From positions 518,501 through 582,500 of the forward strand of contig JAWNZC010000344.1 of the NCBI GenBank assembly GCA_035771165.1: a stretch of DNA of 64,000 nt, given 5' to 3'. Source of the DNA: Paragorgia papillata. Its lineage: Eukaryota; Cnidaria; Anthozoa; Scleralcyonacea; Coralliidae. Below, piece after piece: positions 22,418 through 35,160 of this stretch (the stretch's first letter is position 1; every line of letters starts with the position of its first letter). The position numbers and the translations under genes were made by a program. The notes below the pieces were generated by a model. It was given only the letters and a program-made list of their open reading frames with translations, had not been told where the DNA came from and did no database searches.

Positions 22418-24835
22418 GATTTAAAGTTAATTAGCCATTACAATTGCTTTAAAACAAATTAAACTACACAACTTATTTATATTCATGTTCTAGCTTTCAC
22501 TTGTACTGAACTTTGTGAATACCGATCACTAGAAAACATAAAAAAAACGTAATTTGGATTTTTCCTAATCGGGGATTACACAAATGTCGTCACAGGCAAA
22601 TTATTACTATGCCAATTCAAATGAGAATTCAAAAGTAGCAAATGGACCAATCATATTGCAGTGATCTCACGGTGTAAATTTCAAAGGCTAAGGAATGCAG
22701 ACGCTTTCGTTATTGTGGAAAACATGACATGTTTATTTTGGGCCATGCCGCACATCGATCGGTTTTGGTAAATAGCTAGTTTTAAATTTAGAACGCGCAG
22801 TGGGTGGCTCCAGACGTTGGATTTAGTATATATTTGCGACGTATATTGCGAATCTTCGAAGCATCAACACATGAAATTAGACAATATTCTACCTTCAAAT
22901 GTACGTTTATATCTGGTAAAACGGATTATTGGGGTATTTAACAAGTTATTGAATGTAAAATGTAAAGGGGGGGCACGTCATTCCGGGGGGAGTTACTCTC
23001 GGATGCAAGCCAATCAGATACGTGGTTCAAAACGAACTTTGAACTTCCCAACGAACTTGCGAATTTCGGAACGAATTTCCGACGATTTTGGTGAAAAGTG
23101 AGTTGTGTAAGAATGGGCATTTTTAGGTGATATATCCATTTATTGTTAAGTTGATATGAAATATTACTCGTTTGTTTTGTTTGAAGGATCGAAGACATTG
23201 AACTCATCACTTTAGATTAGTTAACGTTGATTGATTTGATTGAATTAGGCTTAGGCTGATCACGTGTACAGATTTGGGGTAAAAGGAGATTTTGGTGTAT
23301 GTTGTATATAGTTTTCTTCTGATTGTCAATAAATGAAGGTTTAATCTGAGAGCGACTCGCGAATAATTTATCGATTTATAAAAAGTTGTAAATGACTGTA
23401 AGGATGTCACTCACTATATAGTCTGGCATATATACGGAATGTTTTTCTTTCTTCTAGTCTGGAATAGGATTACATTTTTTCCCATTTTGACTGGAGCAGG
23501 GTCGTCAAAACACTCAATTTCCTCAGCAGGGCCCCCCTACCTGGTTCGAACTATTTAAAGCAACCAATCAAATGCGTAGCTCAAAACTGTAATAAACAGA
23601 CCTATTCCAGACTAAGACCACGTCATTTATATACTCTGTTCCAGAATTAAAATGACAAAAACCCTACCCTGTTGATCAGCACATCCCCGACTCCCCGTAT
23701 AGCTGATATATGGGAGCACTCCTCCCCCGGGAAGTCACGTTACTCTTGACCCCTGCTTGCTCTCCATATAGGCATGGCGGCAAGAGGGGCGGGTGCTCTT
23801 AATTTCCGGTATCTTTAATAATAAAAATAAGGTAATACTACAGATAAAATTTCTCCTTTTTAATTTTTAAATTTGGCACATGCGTTCCGTATAGACCTTT
23901 TTAACAAACGCAGAGTACGTCATTTAACGCACTTCACGTCATTTTCTCAGTAATTTTTCTTTTCACTCTTTCTTTGAATCTCGTTGTCTTAGCTTTTGTA
24001 TATTATCAATACTTAATCAAAAGGCTGAAAATGATGTCAATTGCGGAAAATGACGTACTCAGCACTTAATAGTCCACAGGCGTATAAGTAGCAGATTGTG
24101 AAAAGTAGGGGTATTGGAGTGCCGAAAGCACAAGAAATAAGGATCAGAAATGTATAGGGATCTTACATATTTATAAAGATTATACTATATTTGAATTTTT
24201 TAAAAGCGACATCTTGTCTCATACTTTACTTTCATACTGAACAATTGTGAATACCGACACTAGGCAACATCGTAAGAAAAACATATTCTGAATGTCTTTA
24301 AATAAGAGGATTAAAAATGTTGTCATAAACAAAGTATCACAAAGTATGTAGTTTGAGTATTAACCATGGGACATTTACCGAACGAAACTATTGGGGAGTT
24401 TTGATTAAATTCGAAGGCAGAAAGTTCTGTTGTAAATTGTACGATACCGCATAAGCAGTGTGCGCCAAAAGCATGAGCCTGACCCGGAAAAAGTGAGAAA
24501 TCTACAGCCATGAAATGCAATTTGCTGCATTTTAGCCGGGGGTGCATGGTTTTATAGATTTCTGAAGATTTTTACTCTTTGTTTAATGCCAGGTATAAGA
24601 CAAAATCTTAATAATACTGAACAATTGTGAATACCTATACTAGGCAACATCGTAAAATAACACATTCTGTATTTTTCTAAGTAAGGGGATTAAAAATGTT
24701 GTCACAAACAAAATAACAAGTTCGGAAACGCCTTCCCGTGGAAAATTTATAAACTTTCCCTTTGATTGGTGTCAAGCACACATACTTTGGTCTCTCTCAT
24801 TGCATAAGCACAGTTAAAGCTACCGGGTGTTTATA
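22418..24835. promoter_or_regulatory. Divergent intergenic region with a thrice-repeated module
   Basis: It lies between the start codons of the KDZ-like gene (minus) and the ATPase gene (plus). A module of about 110 bases, TACTGAAC..TTGTGAATACC...ACTAG..AACAT...GGGATTA..A.ATGT(T/C)GTCA, occurs at about 22504-22607, 24234-24327 and 24615-24703, one copy by the KDZ start and two by the ATPase start. It also contains inverted repeats at 23445-23660 (AGTCTGGAATAGG / CCTATTCCAGACT) and 23905-24065 (GAGTACGTCATTT / AAATGACGTACTC). Confidence 0.5.
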
Positions 24836-27800
24836 ATGGAAACATTCAACGACGTCCCTCATCAAGATTCCAGTTGTAGGGATGAAGAGGTAATTGGTGT
24901 AATTACATGTAATAGTAGTGTAATAATTCTCTTTAAAAATTCTGGAAAAACTAATCACTACAAAGTTGTTCTATTTTTTGTTAGTACACTGGTCATCCTT
25001 CAATGAACCTGTTCAAAATTGTAAATGAGCAAACTTTCATGAGAAATGGCCGAAAGTGGGTGCAGTTTGGGGATTTCTCGTTGAAATTTCTTGGAGAAAT
25101 AACGTCATCAGGGAGCTGGGTTTGCTCGTGTGCAGCAAGAGTTCTTGGTCAAATAGAAGAAAGGTACTGCTATAATAAGCTAAGCTAAGGCAATTATTAT
25201 TAATACAAATGACTTGAATAAGGTACTTACACGACCTTTAAAGTGTACCGCTCGGGCAAAGCAAATGGAAAGGAATGTGACCTCGAATGTGACCTTGGTT
25301 TCTGCAGACTGCACTGAATAAAGCCGTTCACACTATACCGCGGTATAGTGTGAACAGGGCCTAATATATTAATAACATGGTATTGCTTTGACGTACTGGT
25401 GCCATATTTCTGACATCTTAAAATGTTTAAAATGCAAATTTATATATCTGTGTATTTAACACGTGCGTTTAACCTATACATAGATAGCCTGAAAGTGAGT
25501 TCAACTTGAAGAAATATATTTCGAAATTTTATTGTCGATTTCAGCTCACTTTTTCAACGCGTGGTTCTGAAGTTCGTTACCAAGTGTCAAATTACGTTTT
25601 CAAAGTTGAAAATTTGACACTTGGCAACGAACTTCCGAACCGCGCCTTGAAAGTGAGCTAAAATCGACAACAATGAGCAATTTATACATGAGCCGGGGTT
25701 TGGCCGAGGTGAAATTCTGGTTGCAACAAAAGTTTGGGCGGGAAGATAACTTTCTATATAACTTAAAAAGACTTTAATTTATAAAGTACGCTTATTTCGA
25801 ATCTTAAGGTTATATTTTTTGTTTTACGGTTTGCTATAGTATACAGTTTTTTTATAGTAGATACTGTTAAATCGTCGACACATGGCACATCTTGCGATTT
25901 CGATCCTTGCTTTGATTTTCCAGCCCGGTTAACCGTGTCAGCCCTTGGCAGCTCGGCTTGAGCAATTTATGAGGAAATCTCGGGTATAGTGAGTGGTTCA
26001 TAGGTATTAGCCGGGATATCAACAAATATTTTTATCAAAATATCAGAGCTCACCAGCCGCATGAATCAAACTATTATTATTAAACACTCGTTTGTATTTA
26101 ATAGTATGCTGACCAATTGAGAAACCAGTGTAATTGCGGTGGAGTGTTAATAATAATAGTTTTATTCATCTCAACCCATGCTGGATTTCCATTTGGTGGT
26201 TTTTGTCAAGGGCCGAATCGCTCATGCAAAAGCATACAAGATTTTTGGGACTTTCAAAATCCCGTGCGATTATTTTGGATTATTTTTGCGATTTTTTTGA
26301 AATTTTTGGGAATTCTCTGAGATTTTGGCAGATTTTTTTTTAGTTCTTTTCGGATTTTTAAAGGTGTAAAATATTTTTGGGAGTGATTCACCCAGTGTTG
26401 GAAATTAACCTTTTTCAGGTCAGGGGTCAATGCGTCATAAATATTTGACAAATCGAATAAATATCTGACAAATGCAGGAAAAGCGTTGGATGTGGAATGG
26501 TTTTTTTCCCTGTTTTGTTAAATATTTCCAAGAAATTGAGTATTTTTACATGGAGGTGTCCCCCCAACTTCCATGTTAAAATACTCAAATTTATTGCCCC
26601 CCGATATTCCCCAGTGGATTCACACCTCAGTTTTTGTCTGGTTATCAACTATTTGCAATTGCTTTCAATAAATACTTTTGGCTGAAATGGATCCAACCCC
26701 CTAAGTCTTATCCATGTACCTGGTTTTTCTCCAGTCTCCCCGACCTATCGAGAGTGACACAAAAACCCTGGACACAGTATGATATCTGACCACCCCCTCA
26801 CAAACCAGCTGCCCTGGGGTGGGTGTACAGGTTAATATTATCACACAAATTACAATAAAAAATGTTGCAAAGAGAAATTGTACCTGTAATAATAATAATG
26901 TATAAACTAGTGAAACTAGTAGTGTACTCAAAGAATAAAATGTAATCAAAATGTTTATATTTGCTTTTTAACCAATTGGATTTATAGTCTTCTCTTATTT
27001 TTTTAATATATTGTATCTTCAATTCTTCTCAGGAAAATAGTGATACCAGCCAATTATTTTGATTCAAAGACAAAGTTTCTTGATAAAACAAGAAGTTCAT
27101 TTGGTGGTGGGGTATTCAATGTGATTGATGCAAGTATAAAAGACATCGAGAACTATTATGGCTACTTAACAGAGCAGTATTACACAAGCACTCCCAAAGA
27201 GTTCTATGGTGTTGAATTGATAGGTCTTCAGTCAACAGGCTACTGGTGCCCTTCCAGAGAGGTAAGCTAGAACTTCACACTTGAATTCTGTCAACATCCA
27301 AGGTTCCCCCTAGTCTCCTTCGCACCTGTTCTTAGTGTTTGTGTTTCCTATTATAAATACGCTTCAACGTTTTATTTCTTCTGATCAGCAACTACTTCAC
27401 AAATAGTTTTAACCAGGTTAAAGTTCAGAAAGAAGAGTATAACTTCAGATGCAATTTTATTTCTATTTCTATTAATTTTGTATTCAGATTACAGTAGGAG
27501 GCTTGATGCCAGGGAGATTTTATCTCTATAAATTCCATCATCAGCATGTATAATCTCACTTAAAAGAGGGAATTTCTAATTCATTAGCATACATGAGCGA
27601 ACAAGAAAAATCGTTAAAAGAGCGTATGATTTTACATGAGGAATTTTAAGGAATAAAATTACACATTATTCGTAATCATGGCATTACAAACTTATACCAT
27701 AACATGTGAGATATTAGTAAATACATGTAAATGTACACTCAAGTCACAGAGGGCTGTGTAAAAGTTCCTCAGGCCTGCAACCTCATTATCGACATAATCA

Positions 27801-30630
27801 CTACTGCACTAGCTAAAATTTGTTCTATTAATTAATTAATTACTACTAATTAACTACTAATTAATTAATTAATTAATTAATTAATTAATTAATTAAATAA
27901 TTAATTAAATAATTAAACTGTCCAGTCTGAAGTGTATGTTTCATTTTAGATTCAAATTAGTCCAGATGGCCATCGACTTTTAACAGATGAACATCAACAT
28001 CTCTTCACAAACACAAATCTTCTGACATATCAAGTCACATTGCATGGAAACCTTTTGAATGGGACTTCAAATTTACTCCTTATCTGTAGAAGGTTAGCAT
28101 CCAATTATCCTAAAAGATAATACAGTAGTATCAAAGAACATCTTGACAAAAGGTGTTAAGAACTCAGATATTACAAAAAAAAAAGTTTGAACAACTGCTA
28201 TATTCAAAGCACAACTTCCAATCCATGCACACTTATGAAGAATGGGTACTAAAAATTTTTTAAACTTTTGGCTACAGATTTGCTGAATCATCTTCAAACT
28301 TTAAAGGCAATGCAGATTAATTTAAAATGGCAACAGCCTTTACACTGTTATGATTGCTAAGAATAAATGACGAAGAAAATTGGGGTAATTAATACTACAA
28401 AACCATGCATTGCATACATGTATGCATGTATACATTATTACATTAGTCACTTATATAGACCACTTTCATAATGGGCGCCGCTTTAAATATTCTTTTATGT
28501 GCATCTAAATTAGCCTTTCTAGCCTTGTTAGGGAGCAAAGATTCTTTTGAATTGCAGACACGCAAACGAGGCCAGAAAGGCTTATTGACATGCACACAAA
28601 ATAATATTTAAATTGGGTGTCATGATGAAAGAGGTCTATACAACATTTAAACTGTACACATTGTATACATATTCCATACTATTATCTCCCTTAATTCATT
28701 ATTCACTCATCTAGGATTTTAAATTAGGAGGGAACTGGATGGGTTCCACCTAGGGGGTCATAAGAAATGGATTCCCTGCCTACTGAGGACACCTTTTTTG
28801 TCAACAAGGTTCAAGTAGGTCGAAGTTAAAAGGGATGAGTCCAGTACAGTCCTTTCGCGGCTTTTACGAAATATGTTGTCAAATTTGTTTTTCCAAATTT
28901 GTCATCAAGTTTCGACGAGTCTCGAGATTTTAGCAATCTTATTGATACCCTACCACAACATAAACCCTAACCCTAACCAGAAATCTGGTTTACCACCTAG
29001 CTTTTTGGTAAAACTTATTTGACAACATGTTTTCCAAAGGACTGGACGGGACCTTTTGAGTCATCCCTTTTAGTCGAAACCATTCAAATATAGCATTTAT
29101 GGTTTAAATAACCCTGGAAACAGTAAAACAGTCTCTTTTTTGGGGGTGGGGTACACTTAGTGAAGTGGAAATAGGGGGTGGCCATGCACCCACATTTGCC
29201 AGCTGTGTATCACTTGAATAGCACTCACCATCCATAATAAAGTTACAGATCATGTAACTAAAAAACTAAGAATGTGGTTAAATAGCAATTAATGCATGTC
29301 CATGAGAACCCAATACAGTAAATAGGTATAGTTATATAGGAGCAAGTCTTGCCTATAAACAAATATTTTTATCTAAATGGTGTAGGTGAAAGTTCTGTTG
29401 GACTACTTCATTCATCCATAGAAGAAAGGAACGTTGGCAAGTCCCTCACCCTGGATATTTTGGCAAAAGGGCAGGGTGTTTCTACCAGGAAACATCCCAC
29501 AATGTTGGCTGGGGGTGACCAAAACAAAACTGGTGTATCAGTGTAAGTGATTATGCTCAGTCATTTATTTAACATGATCACATATTTTGCGACTAATTAT
29601 ACTTTTAACTTATATTAAACAGACCAATGATAAGAGATATCCTGGCCAAGACAAACCTAATGGTCATGGTTGATGATCCACTGATCTCCTCAAACATGAG
29701 TGAGTTCTTATTACAAATGGAAAGTGGCCTTACCATGGGTTCAAAGAAATCTGGTCTTGTTTCTCCATGTGGAAGCTTGCTGTTAACATCAAACAGCAAA
29801 GTTGTTGAAAGGTATGTTACATGTTTCTGCTTGCCAATATTTTCTAGGTGACTTAATTTTAATATTATATCTCAACTGTAAATTGTCCAGTCAAAAAGCT
29901 TTATTTGTACCACATGATCAGTTAATTGATCATCGAATTACCCCTCACTTCATAGTATTAAAGTGATATACCCCGCTGTAGCAGGGTATATATAATGTCG
30001 AGTACCCCGCCACAGTGGGGAATATGGTTTGTGTATCACGTGTGAATGCCACGCACAACTCACGAAGCTATCAGCAATGGCAGAGTTTGGTGGGACAGGA
30101 AGACGTTTTGCCTGAACATTCAGATGTTGACAAGAAGATTGTTAGGTTACAAGAAAATAAGAATTCAGGCTTGGTGTTTAAACAGAGTAGTTACTAGATT
30201 ATTGTTGATTTTAGCTTACTTTTCAACGCGCGGTTTTGAAGTTCATTGCCAATTATAGTGTCAAGTTACGTTTCTAAATGCAGAAGTTCATCACGAACTT
30301 CGAATGTTCGATTTTAAGTTAATATGGAAAACCTTCAGTTGACCAGACTTACTTTTGATATGATTTATTTTGGAAAATATGTTGGTAATCATTCAGCAAT
30401 TCCAAATTACCAACTGCATAGACAAAGAATCTTCAAATCAAAAATTCAAACTTCAAATCAAACTTCGTAATTAACTTCTGAATTTAAAAACGTAATTTGA
30501 CACTTGGCAACGAACTTCCAAACCGCGTGTTGAAAAGTGAGCTGAAATCGACAATAATAAAGAGGACCAATGAGTTAATTGGCTAATTAATTCCTTCACT
30601 GCTTATATGGCAGTGAACTCCATGCCCTAT

Positions 30631-30718
<88 letters not shown>

Positions 30719-31379
30719 GTAGAGAATGAAATTCACTGACTGAGAATTTTTTATTTAACGAGTATAATCAATGACCACATAAAATAACATAGAATGAATT
30801 TGTAAATACAATACGTACACTAATTATGAGGTCTCTTCAATGGTTTGAATGGCCTGGTCTCGGGTGCTGTACTGCAGTAGTAATTCTGCACCACTGTTTG
30901 CGATCGTACGCCAACTGCTTGACCAACTGAAATAAAAAAAATAAAACAGGTTAACAATTCCGTAACAACAGGGAGTGAGAAATGGGTACCAGCTAAGTTT
31001 GATTTTTCCTTATTTTAAAAATTTTCGCGTTAAGACGTAATTTTACTGTTCATATAATACATCCATAACATCTATGATTCATCAATAGAATTAATTAACC
31101 CCTTCGTGACTGGGAGCTCTCCCATTGACAAGTAAAATCATCTGGTGATAGTCAGAGTAAAATACTACAGATTGCATCAGTCCCAGAAGACTGATGCAGT
31201 CAGGAAGGAGTTATGCTCGGTCTAGATACAGTAAAACTTTTCATGTCAGCCTCATCCTGTTTCATTATAAACCACAAAGTGACAAGACCATTTTGAATTG
31301 TTTTGTAGAGCTGAATGAAGGGTGTTGGTTTTCGAATACAACGAAGGAAATTTTACTTTGGACGATGAAAAACAGTTAA
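24836..31379 (+). CDS. Multi-exon P-loop ATPase (DUF927/helicase-like), unrecognised family
   Basis: Exons by splice sites and phase: 24836-24889, 24985-25163, 27033-27261, 27950-28092, 29386-29542, 29623-29811, and probably 31250-31379. Start METFNDVPHQ. The fifth exon has a Walker A-like segment (ERNVGKSLTL) and the next a Walker B-like LMVMVDDPL, then SPCGSLLLTSN (sensor-like Thr/Asn) and VVER, followed across the next junction by SLILFHYKP. This spacing matches P-loop helicase-type proteins (DUF927/primase-helicase style) found with mobile elements. Phases close except between exons 4 and 5, where one exon is probably missed. It faces the KDZ-like gene head-to-head. Exons further right (31861-35160) could belong to it or to the next gene. 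The function is not established. Confidence 0.55.
25326..25355. repeat. Perfect 30-base palindrome
   Basis: GTTCACACTATACCG followed by its exact complement CGGTATAGTGTGAAC, with no loop. It sits in intron 2 of the ATPase gene and could be a minimal foldback remnant or a protein-binding dyad. Confidence 0.9.
25534..25676. mobile_element. Foldback family B, copy 1
   Basis: Arms TTGTCGATTTCAGCTCAC ... GTGAGCTAAAATCGACAA with inner CCAAGTGTCAAATTACG / TTTGACACTTGGCAACG. A second member is at 30198-30562. Confidence 0.75.
26061..26168. repeat. Inverted repeat
   Basis: GAATCAAACTATTATTATTAA.CACTC and GAGTGTTAATAATAATAGTTTTATTC form near-perfect arms around about 50 bases. Intronic. Confidence 0.6.
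27826..27920. repeat. (TTAA)n tract
   Basis: Tandem TTAATTAATTAA interrupted by CTACTAATTAACTAC, in an intron of the ATPase gene. Confidence 0.9.
28453..28640. mobile_element. Foldback MITE
   Basis: TATAGACCACTTTCAT ... ATGAAAGAGGTCTATA ends, with inner arms TTAAATATT / AATATTTAA and GCCTTTCTAGCC / GGCCAGAAAGGC. Intronic. Confidence 0.75.
28826..29074. mobile_element. Foldback MITE
   Basis: TTAAAAGGGATGAGTCCAGT ... GACTGGACGGGA and TGAGTCATCCCTTTTAG form long arms; inner arms are TATGTTGTCAAATTT / ATTTGACAACATG. A possible TCGAA target duplication lies on each side (28820, 29074). Intronic. Part of the same end sequence occurs near 56650. Confidence 0.65.
30198..30562. mobile_element. Foldback family B, copy 2
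   Basis: Same terminal arms as 25534-25676 (ATTGTTGATTTTAGCTTAC ... GTGAGCTGAAATCGACAAT) but with about 200 extra bases in the centre. The two copies show the family has a fixed end sequence. Confidence 0.75.
30629..30716. repeat. (TA)n(TG)n microsatellite
   Basis: TATATATATA then about 70 bases of TG with one TATG interruption. Confidence 0.95.
31097..31212. repeat. Dispersed MITE family D (degenerate copy)
   Basis: TTAACCCCTTCGTGACTGGGAG..., AGTAAAATCATCTGG.GATAG.CAGAGTAAAATAC, then an inverted end GCAGTCAGGAAGGAG. Other copies in this window: about 39385-39440, 39925-40022, 52845-52985, 52980-53095 and 54560-54670. The core AGTAAAATC(A/G)TCTGGC(A/G)TTAG is one I associate with cnidarian genomes. 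Confidence 0.55.
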
Positions 31380-31860
31380 AAGATGGTGTAACAGCAATAG
31401 CCACAACACATCCTGTACGCATTCTTCATAAAATCATTATATAATTTTAACTATTCTTTGTGATAAAAGTGAAAAGTTAAAAACATTTTTGGTAATATAT
31501 TACTACCTAGATAACCCACACGTAGCAATTATGCAATTGTCCCCTATTAACCAGAATTAATTTTTATTATAATATTAAGTTAATATAAAGTACAGTGTTT
31601 CATTCCAATACTATAAACAATAAAACAATATAAGGAATGATAATATTTATATCTTAATAAATGTGCATTGATATTGACATGTGAATGCCCTTGAACTTTA
31701 ACCAACCGTGTATATATAGTCAGTTACAAGGTTGTATTAAATTAAAGATACATAGATCGTTAGTATAAAATCAATTTCCTTAACTTATGCAGAACATGTA
31801 CCATCTCCATTGGTCATTTGAAACTATTTGTAATCCATTTAACTAAATTGCTTATTTACA

Positions 31861-32030
31861 GGGATTTCTCCTTGCTTGGGTGATAAAGATGTCTGCGTTC
31901 TGGAAAAGACACTTCACACATGTGTATGACCAAGTACACAAATGCTTGACAAGGTTGACACCACATATGCAGTGTAGATGGCGTAAGGGAATGTCAGCAG
32001 TTCTCGCAACACATGTCATAATATGTAACA
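31861..32030 (+). other. Possible exon of unassigned gene
   Basis: Follows a TTTACAG acceptor. The frame reads FLLAWVIKMSAFWKRHFTHV and LTRLTPHMQCRWRKGMSAV, open for about 66 codons. No recognisable domain. It could be a late exon of the ATPase gene or of the hAT-like copy 2. Confidence 0.25.
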
Positions 32031-32039
32031 ATCGTTCTA

Positions 32040-32780
32040 TTTTGTTTTATAAAAGAAGGTGCCTTCCATGCAAGCTCTGATTGGCTGGGCTCTGTGCATT
32101 TATCAGAAAAAAGAAGGGCATGGAATGGCGTATGATAGCGTCACGGGAAAAGCCAACCATCGTTCAAAACTGTCCAACTTTTAGCTTGTTTTTTCCTTCT
32201 TATTTTATAAAACAAATAAAACATATCACTCCTGTGCACATATACTCTTATAAAGGAGTTTATAAAATAAGGTGTCCTCTACGCATGCTCTGATTGGCTG
32301 GACTCCGTGCATTTATAAGAGTACGAAGATCATGAATGACGTAAAATGGCGTAGGATGGTGTCACCTGGCGGGAAAAGCTAGCGAACTTTCAAAACTATG
32401 TATCCCACTTTCAGTTTGTTTTTTCCCTTCGAGATATTTTATAAAACAAATAAAACATAACACTCCTGTGCATATGTACTCTTGTAAAGGTACATTTGAT
32501 GTCATTTGAACACGAAAGAAGTGTAAAAGGCAGTCGGCTATCGCATTGTGCCCCTATTCAACTCCTTTCGTGTTCTCTTTCGTGTTCAAATGACGGCAAA
32601 CGTGCCTTTATAAGAGTACATATAGACGGAGCTTTATGTTTTATTTGTTGATTTATTATACGTTTGACGTACATTGAATACGAAAGATTTCACATGACGT
32701 CAAACGTATCATTCTATTTATAAAAGTACATATGCACGGAGCTTCATGTTTTATTTGTTACAAATAAATTGGACTACCAT
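32040..32780. mobile_element. MITE family M1, tandem/nested copies
   Basis: The same blocks as 18180-18790 occur about twice here: GCTCTGATTGGCTGG, GTGCATTTAT, CTTATTTTATAAAACAAATAAAACAT, and inverted arms with TTTGATGTCATTTGAACACGAAAG / CTTTCGTGTTCAAATGACGGCAAACG. A CRE-like TGACGTCA is at about 32695. The unbroken segment near 32310-32330 is the empty site for the nested MITE at 18249. Confidence 0.7.
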
Positions 32781-33293
32781 AGTTAGTTTTGTTTTCCCTC
32801 GATTTTCTGTGTATCCAGCCTCGACTACCTGCATAGGCTGCAGTCCCTTTCAGGTTATCCACCACACTTCCATTGCTGTTCTCTGGCAAAAACGACATGA
32901 TGCGAGTCATGATGTATACCCATACAAGTTATAGAACTTACTATAACTTCTCTTGCGATGGTATACAATCTTTCTTGCATCTTTCAGTTTCAAACCTCGG
33001 CAGGATTGAAGCCAACTACAAGCAAACTTGTCAACACAGTTGCCGATAACGCAACAACGAAAAAACAACTGGACATCATTATGCAATTGGAAGGAAGTCT
33101 GTTGGCAAGATTATAAACACCCCAAAACAATGAAAATGTATGTTAATATTCGTATTTTTACATATAAAGTAGGGGCGAATCAAACTAAAAGTAGAGGTTG
33201 CATTACGACCATTGAACATGAACCACCCAATTAATAAGCACAACGATTGTATTTTCATTTTCTACTTTATTTAAAAAAAATCTAATTCAGGTT

Positions 33294-35160
33294 TTGGAAT
33301 GGCTGAATCCAACAGTCACTGCAGCCAAGAACGGAATTTATTCACCAGCAATTGGAATCAAATCAACCGTGTTGAACAACTTCACACAGGTTCATAGAGG
33401 TATACACAATGTCACAAAAGCTAAAATATATTTTAAAGCTAATTAAGGGCCAAGACAAATAATCAAATTTCCATAGTTATCAAGATGTCCGTTATTGTGC
33501 CTCATATTTGTGCCTCATGTGAGTAGAGTTATTATAGTTGTGCTTTGAGTGTTTTTCCCAGGTTGTCTGGTTTTCTTCCCGCCTTGTATCCATTGGTCAG
33601 CTGAGTCTGACATGTGTCATTTGGTAGCTATCACATTGGTCTGCATTATCTGAAATTCATCCCACGGCTGTTTTCACTTCCTTGTTTTCCTTTTGTCTAT
33701 TGAAAGTTTCACTTACAATATATACGATTATAATTCTAGAAAATTAAAATAACCCAACATATTACCAACTACATGCTTTTCTTTCAGGACTTGAAAGTAA
33801 AGATGAGAACGTTGACTGACCGTAAAAAGAAGCATTCAATGTCAACGATGTTCGCCACATCAACAGACTGCACAGTTGCTGATTTGCGAGAACGAAACAA
33901 AAAGGCCACGATGTTAAAGGGTTGGAAAATACCATTGTCAGCCCTTTCATCTAAAACACTCTTGGCAATAAAGGGTAAGCATTACTACTCAAAGTTAAGC
34001 ATACATGCATATACATATACATACAGTGAACTCTCTCTAAGGAAGACACTCTGTCAGGACAAAATTTGGTGTCTGCTTTAGAGAGAATGTGTATGTTATG
34101 TATATATATGAAAGCCTGGTATTTTATGACTTTTGGATGTATAAAATGCGTAACAATGTGTATGTGTAACATACTTGGCCGTATATCATCAAGCAAATTA
34201 TTTATCAGACAAATTATTATTTTACTGTTCATTTGAAACATGTCTGATGTCTGCCATTTTGCTTTGGATTTGCAATATCTGGGCAGGTTTTACATCTTCA
34301 AATCTGGAAGTGTACTTTAATACGGATTTTACTGTGCATCCTGGTCTAATTATGCTGCGTTCCATTTCCATATACTGTATGGAAAAATTTTACTCTGACT
34401 AATGCCAGATGATTTTAAAGGGTGTGATATAAGTATGATATTGTATGATATAGTTAATAATTATCCCACCATTTTAATACAGAAAAATGTGGTCTGCAAT
34501 GGCAAATTGAAGAACAAGAAGAAGTGGATGAACATGTACAAGAGCAAGTTAATGAGGTTAACACTGAAGAAGAAGGTCTATGAGGAAGCATAGAAAGTGA
34601 ACTAATTTTAATGGCAAAAGGTAAAATTTAAAGTATTCACTTGACAAACATATCTATATCATATTGGCCCTATTAGATCACATTTGTTCATTAGACCACA
34701 TTACATTTACATAATTTCAGATTATTTCAATGAAGAACATAATGCAACTGAAGACTGCCAGTTGAATGAAAGGCAAAATCCAGATGCATCTGTAAGTACA
34801 GTACAGGTACCATATAACTAGAGGGAACTCAGAGACTGCATACCTTGCCAGTAGATTATTAGAGATGTGTATAGGGAAACAAGCCATCCCACTAACCATG
34901 GCGCCTACATATGTACAGTATGAATAAAATGCTAGTTGCACTCTTAATTATGTACAGCACTCTTATTAGGCCTCTGCTTTTACATTCTGATTTGAGGTTT
35001 TGAGCTTCAGACAATCCCTTGATAGGTTTAAATATATGGTTTATATGGACAAGCATGTCAATGACACACTGTATTCTTAACGTTGCAGCAACTTACCCCA
35101 GAAACAAGAAAATGGTGGCAGTCAATTACACCAAGGCGAAGACATGCATTTAAAGAAGTA
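33294..35160 (+). other. Candidate upstream exons (33294-33398, 33788-33975, 34483-34619, 34721-34792, 35089-35159)
   Basis: Each block is bounded by AG and GT in the right positions. Readings: LNPTVTAAKNGIYSPAIGIK; LTDRKKKHSMSTMFATST and KGWKIPLSALSSK; IEEQEEVDEHVQEQVNE; DYFNEEHNATEDCQLNE; QLTPETRKWWQSITPRRR. The set leads directly into the hAT-like core at 35.28 kb and may form its 5' exons, though none aligns to the N-terminus of copy 1, and at least one frame contains a stop. The acidic stretch suggests real coding history. Assignment is inference. Confidence 0.35.

Noticed and set aside
28965..28980. Telomere-like CCCTAACCCTAACC
   Set aside because: Only about two and a half units inside a foldback MITE; too short to mark an internal telomere.
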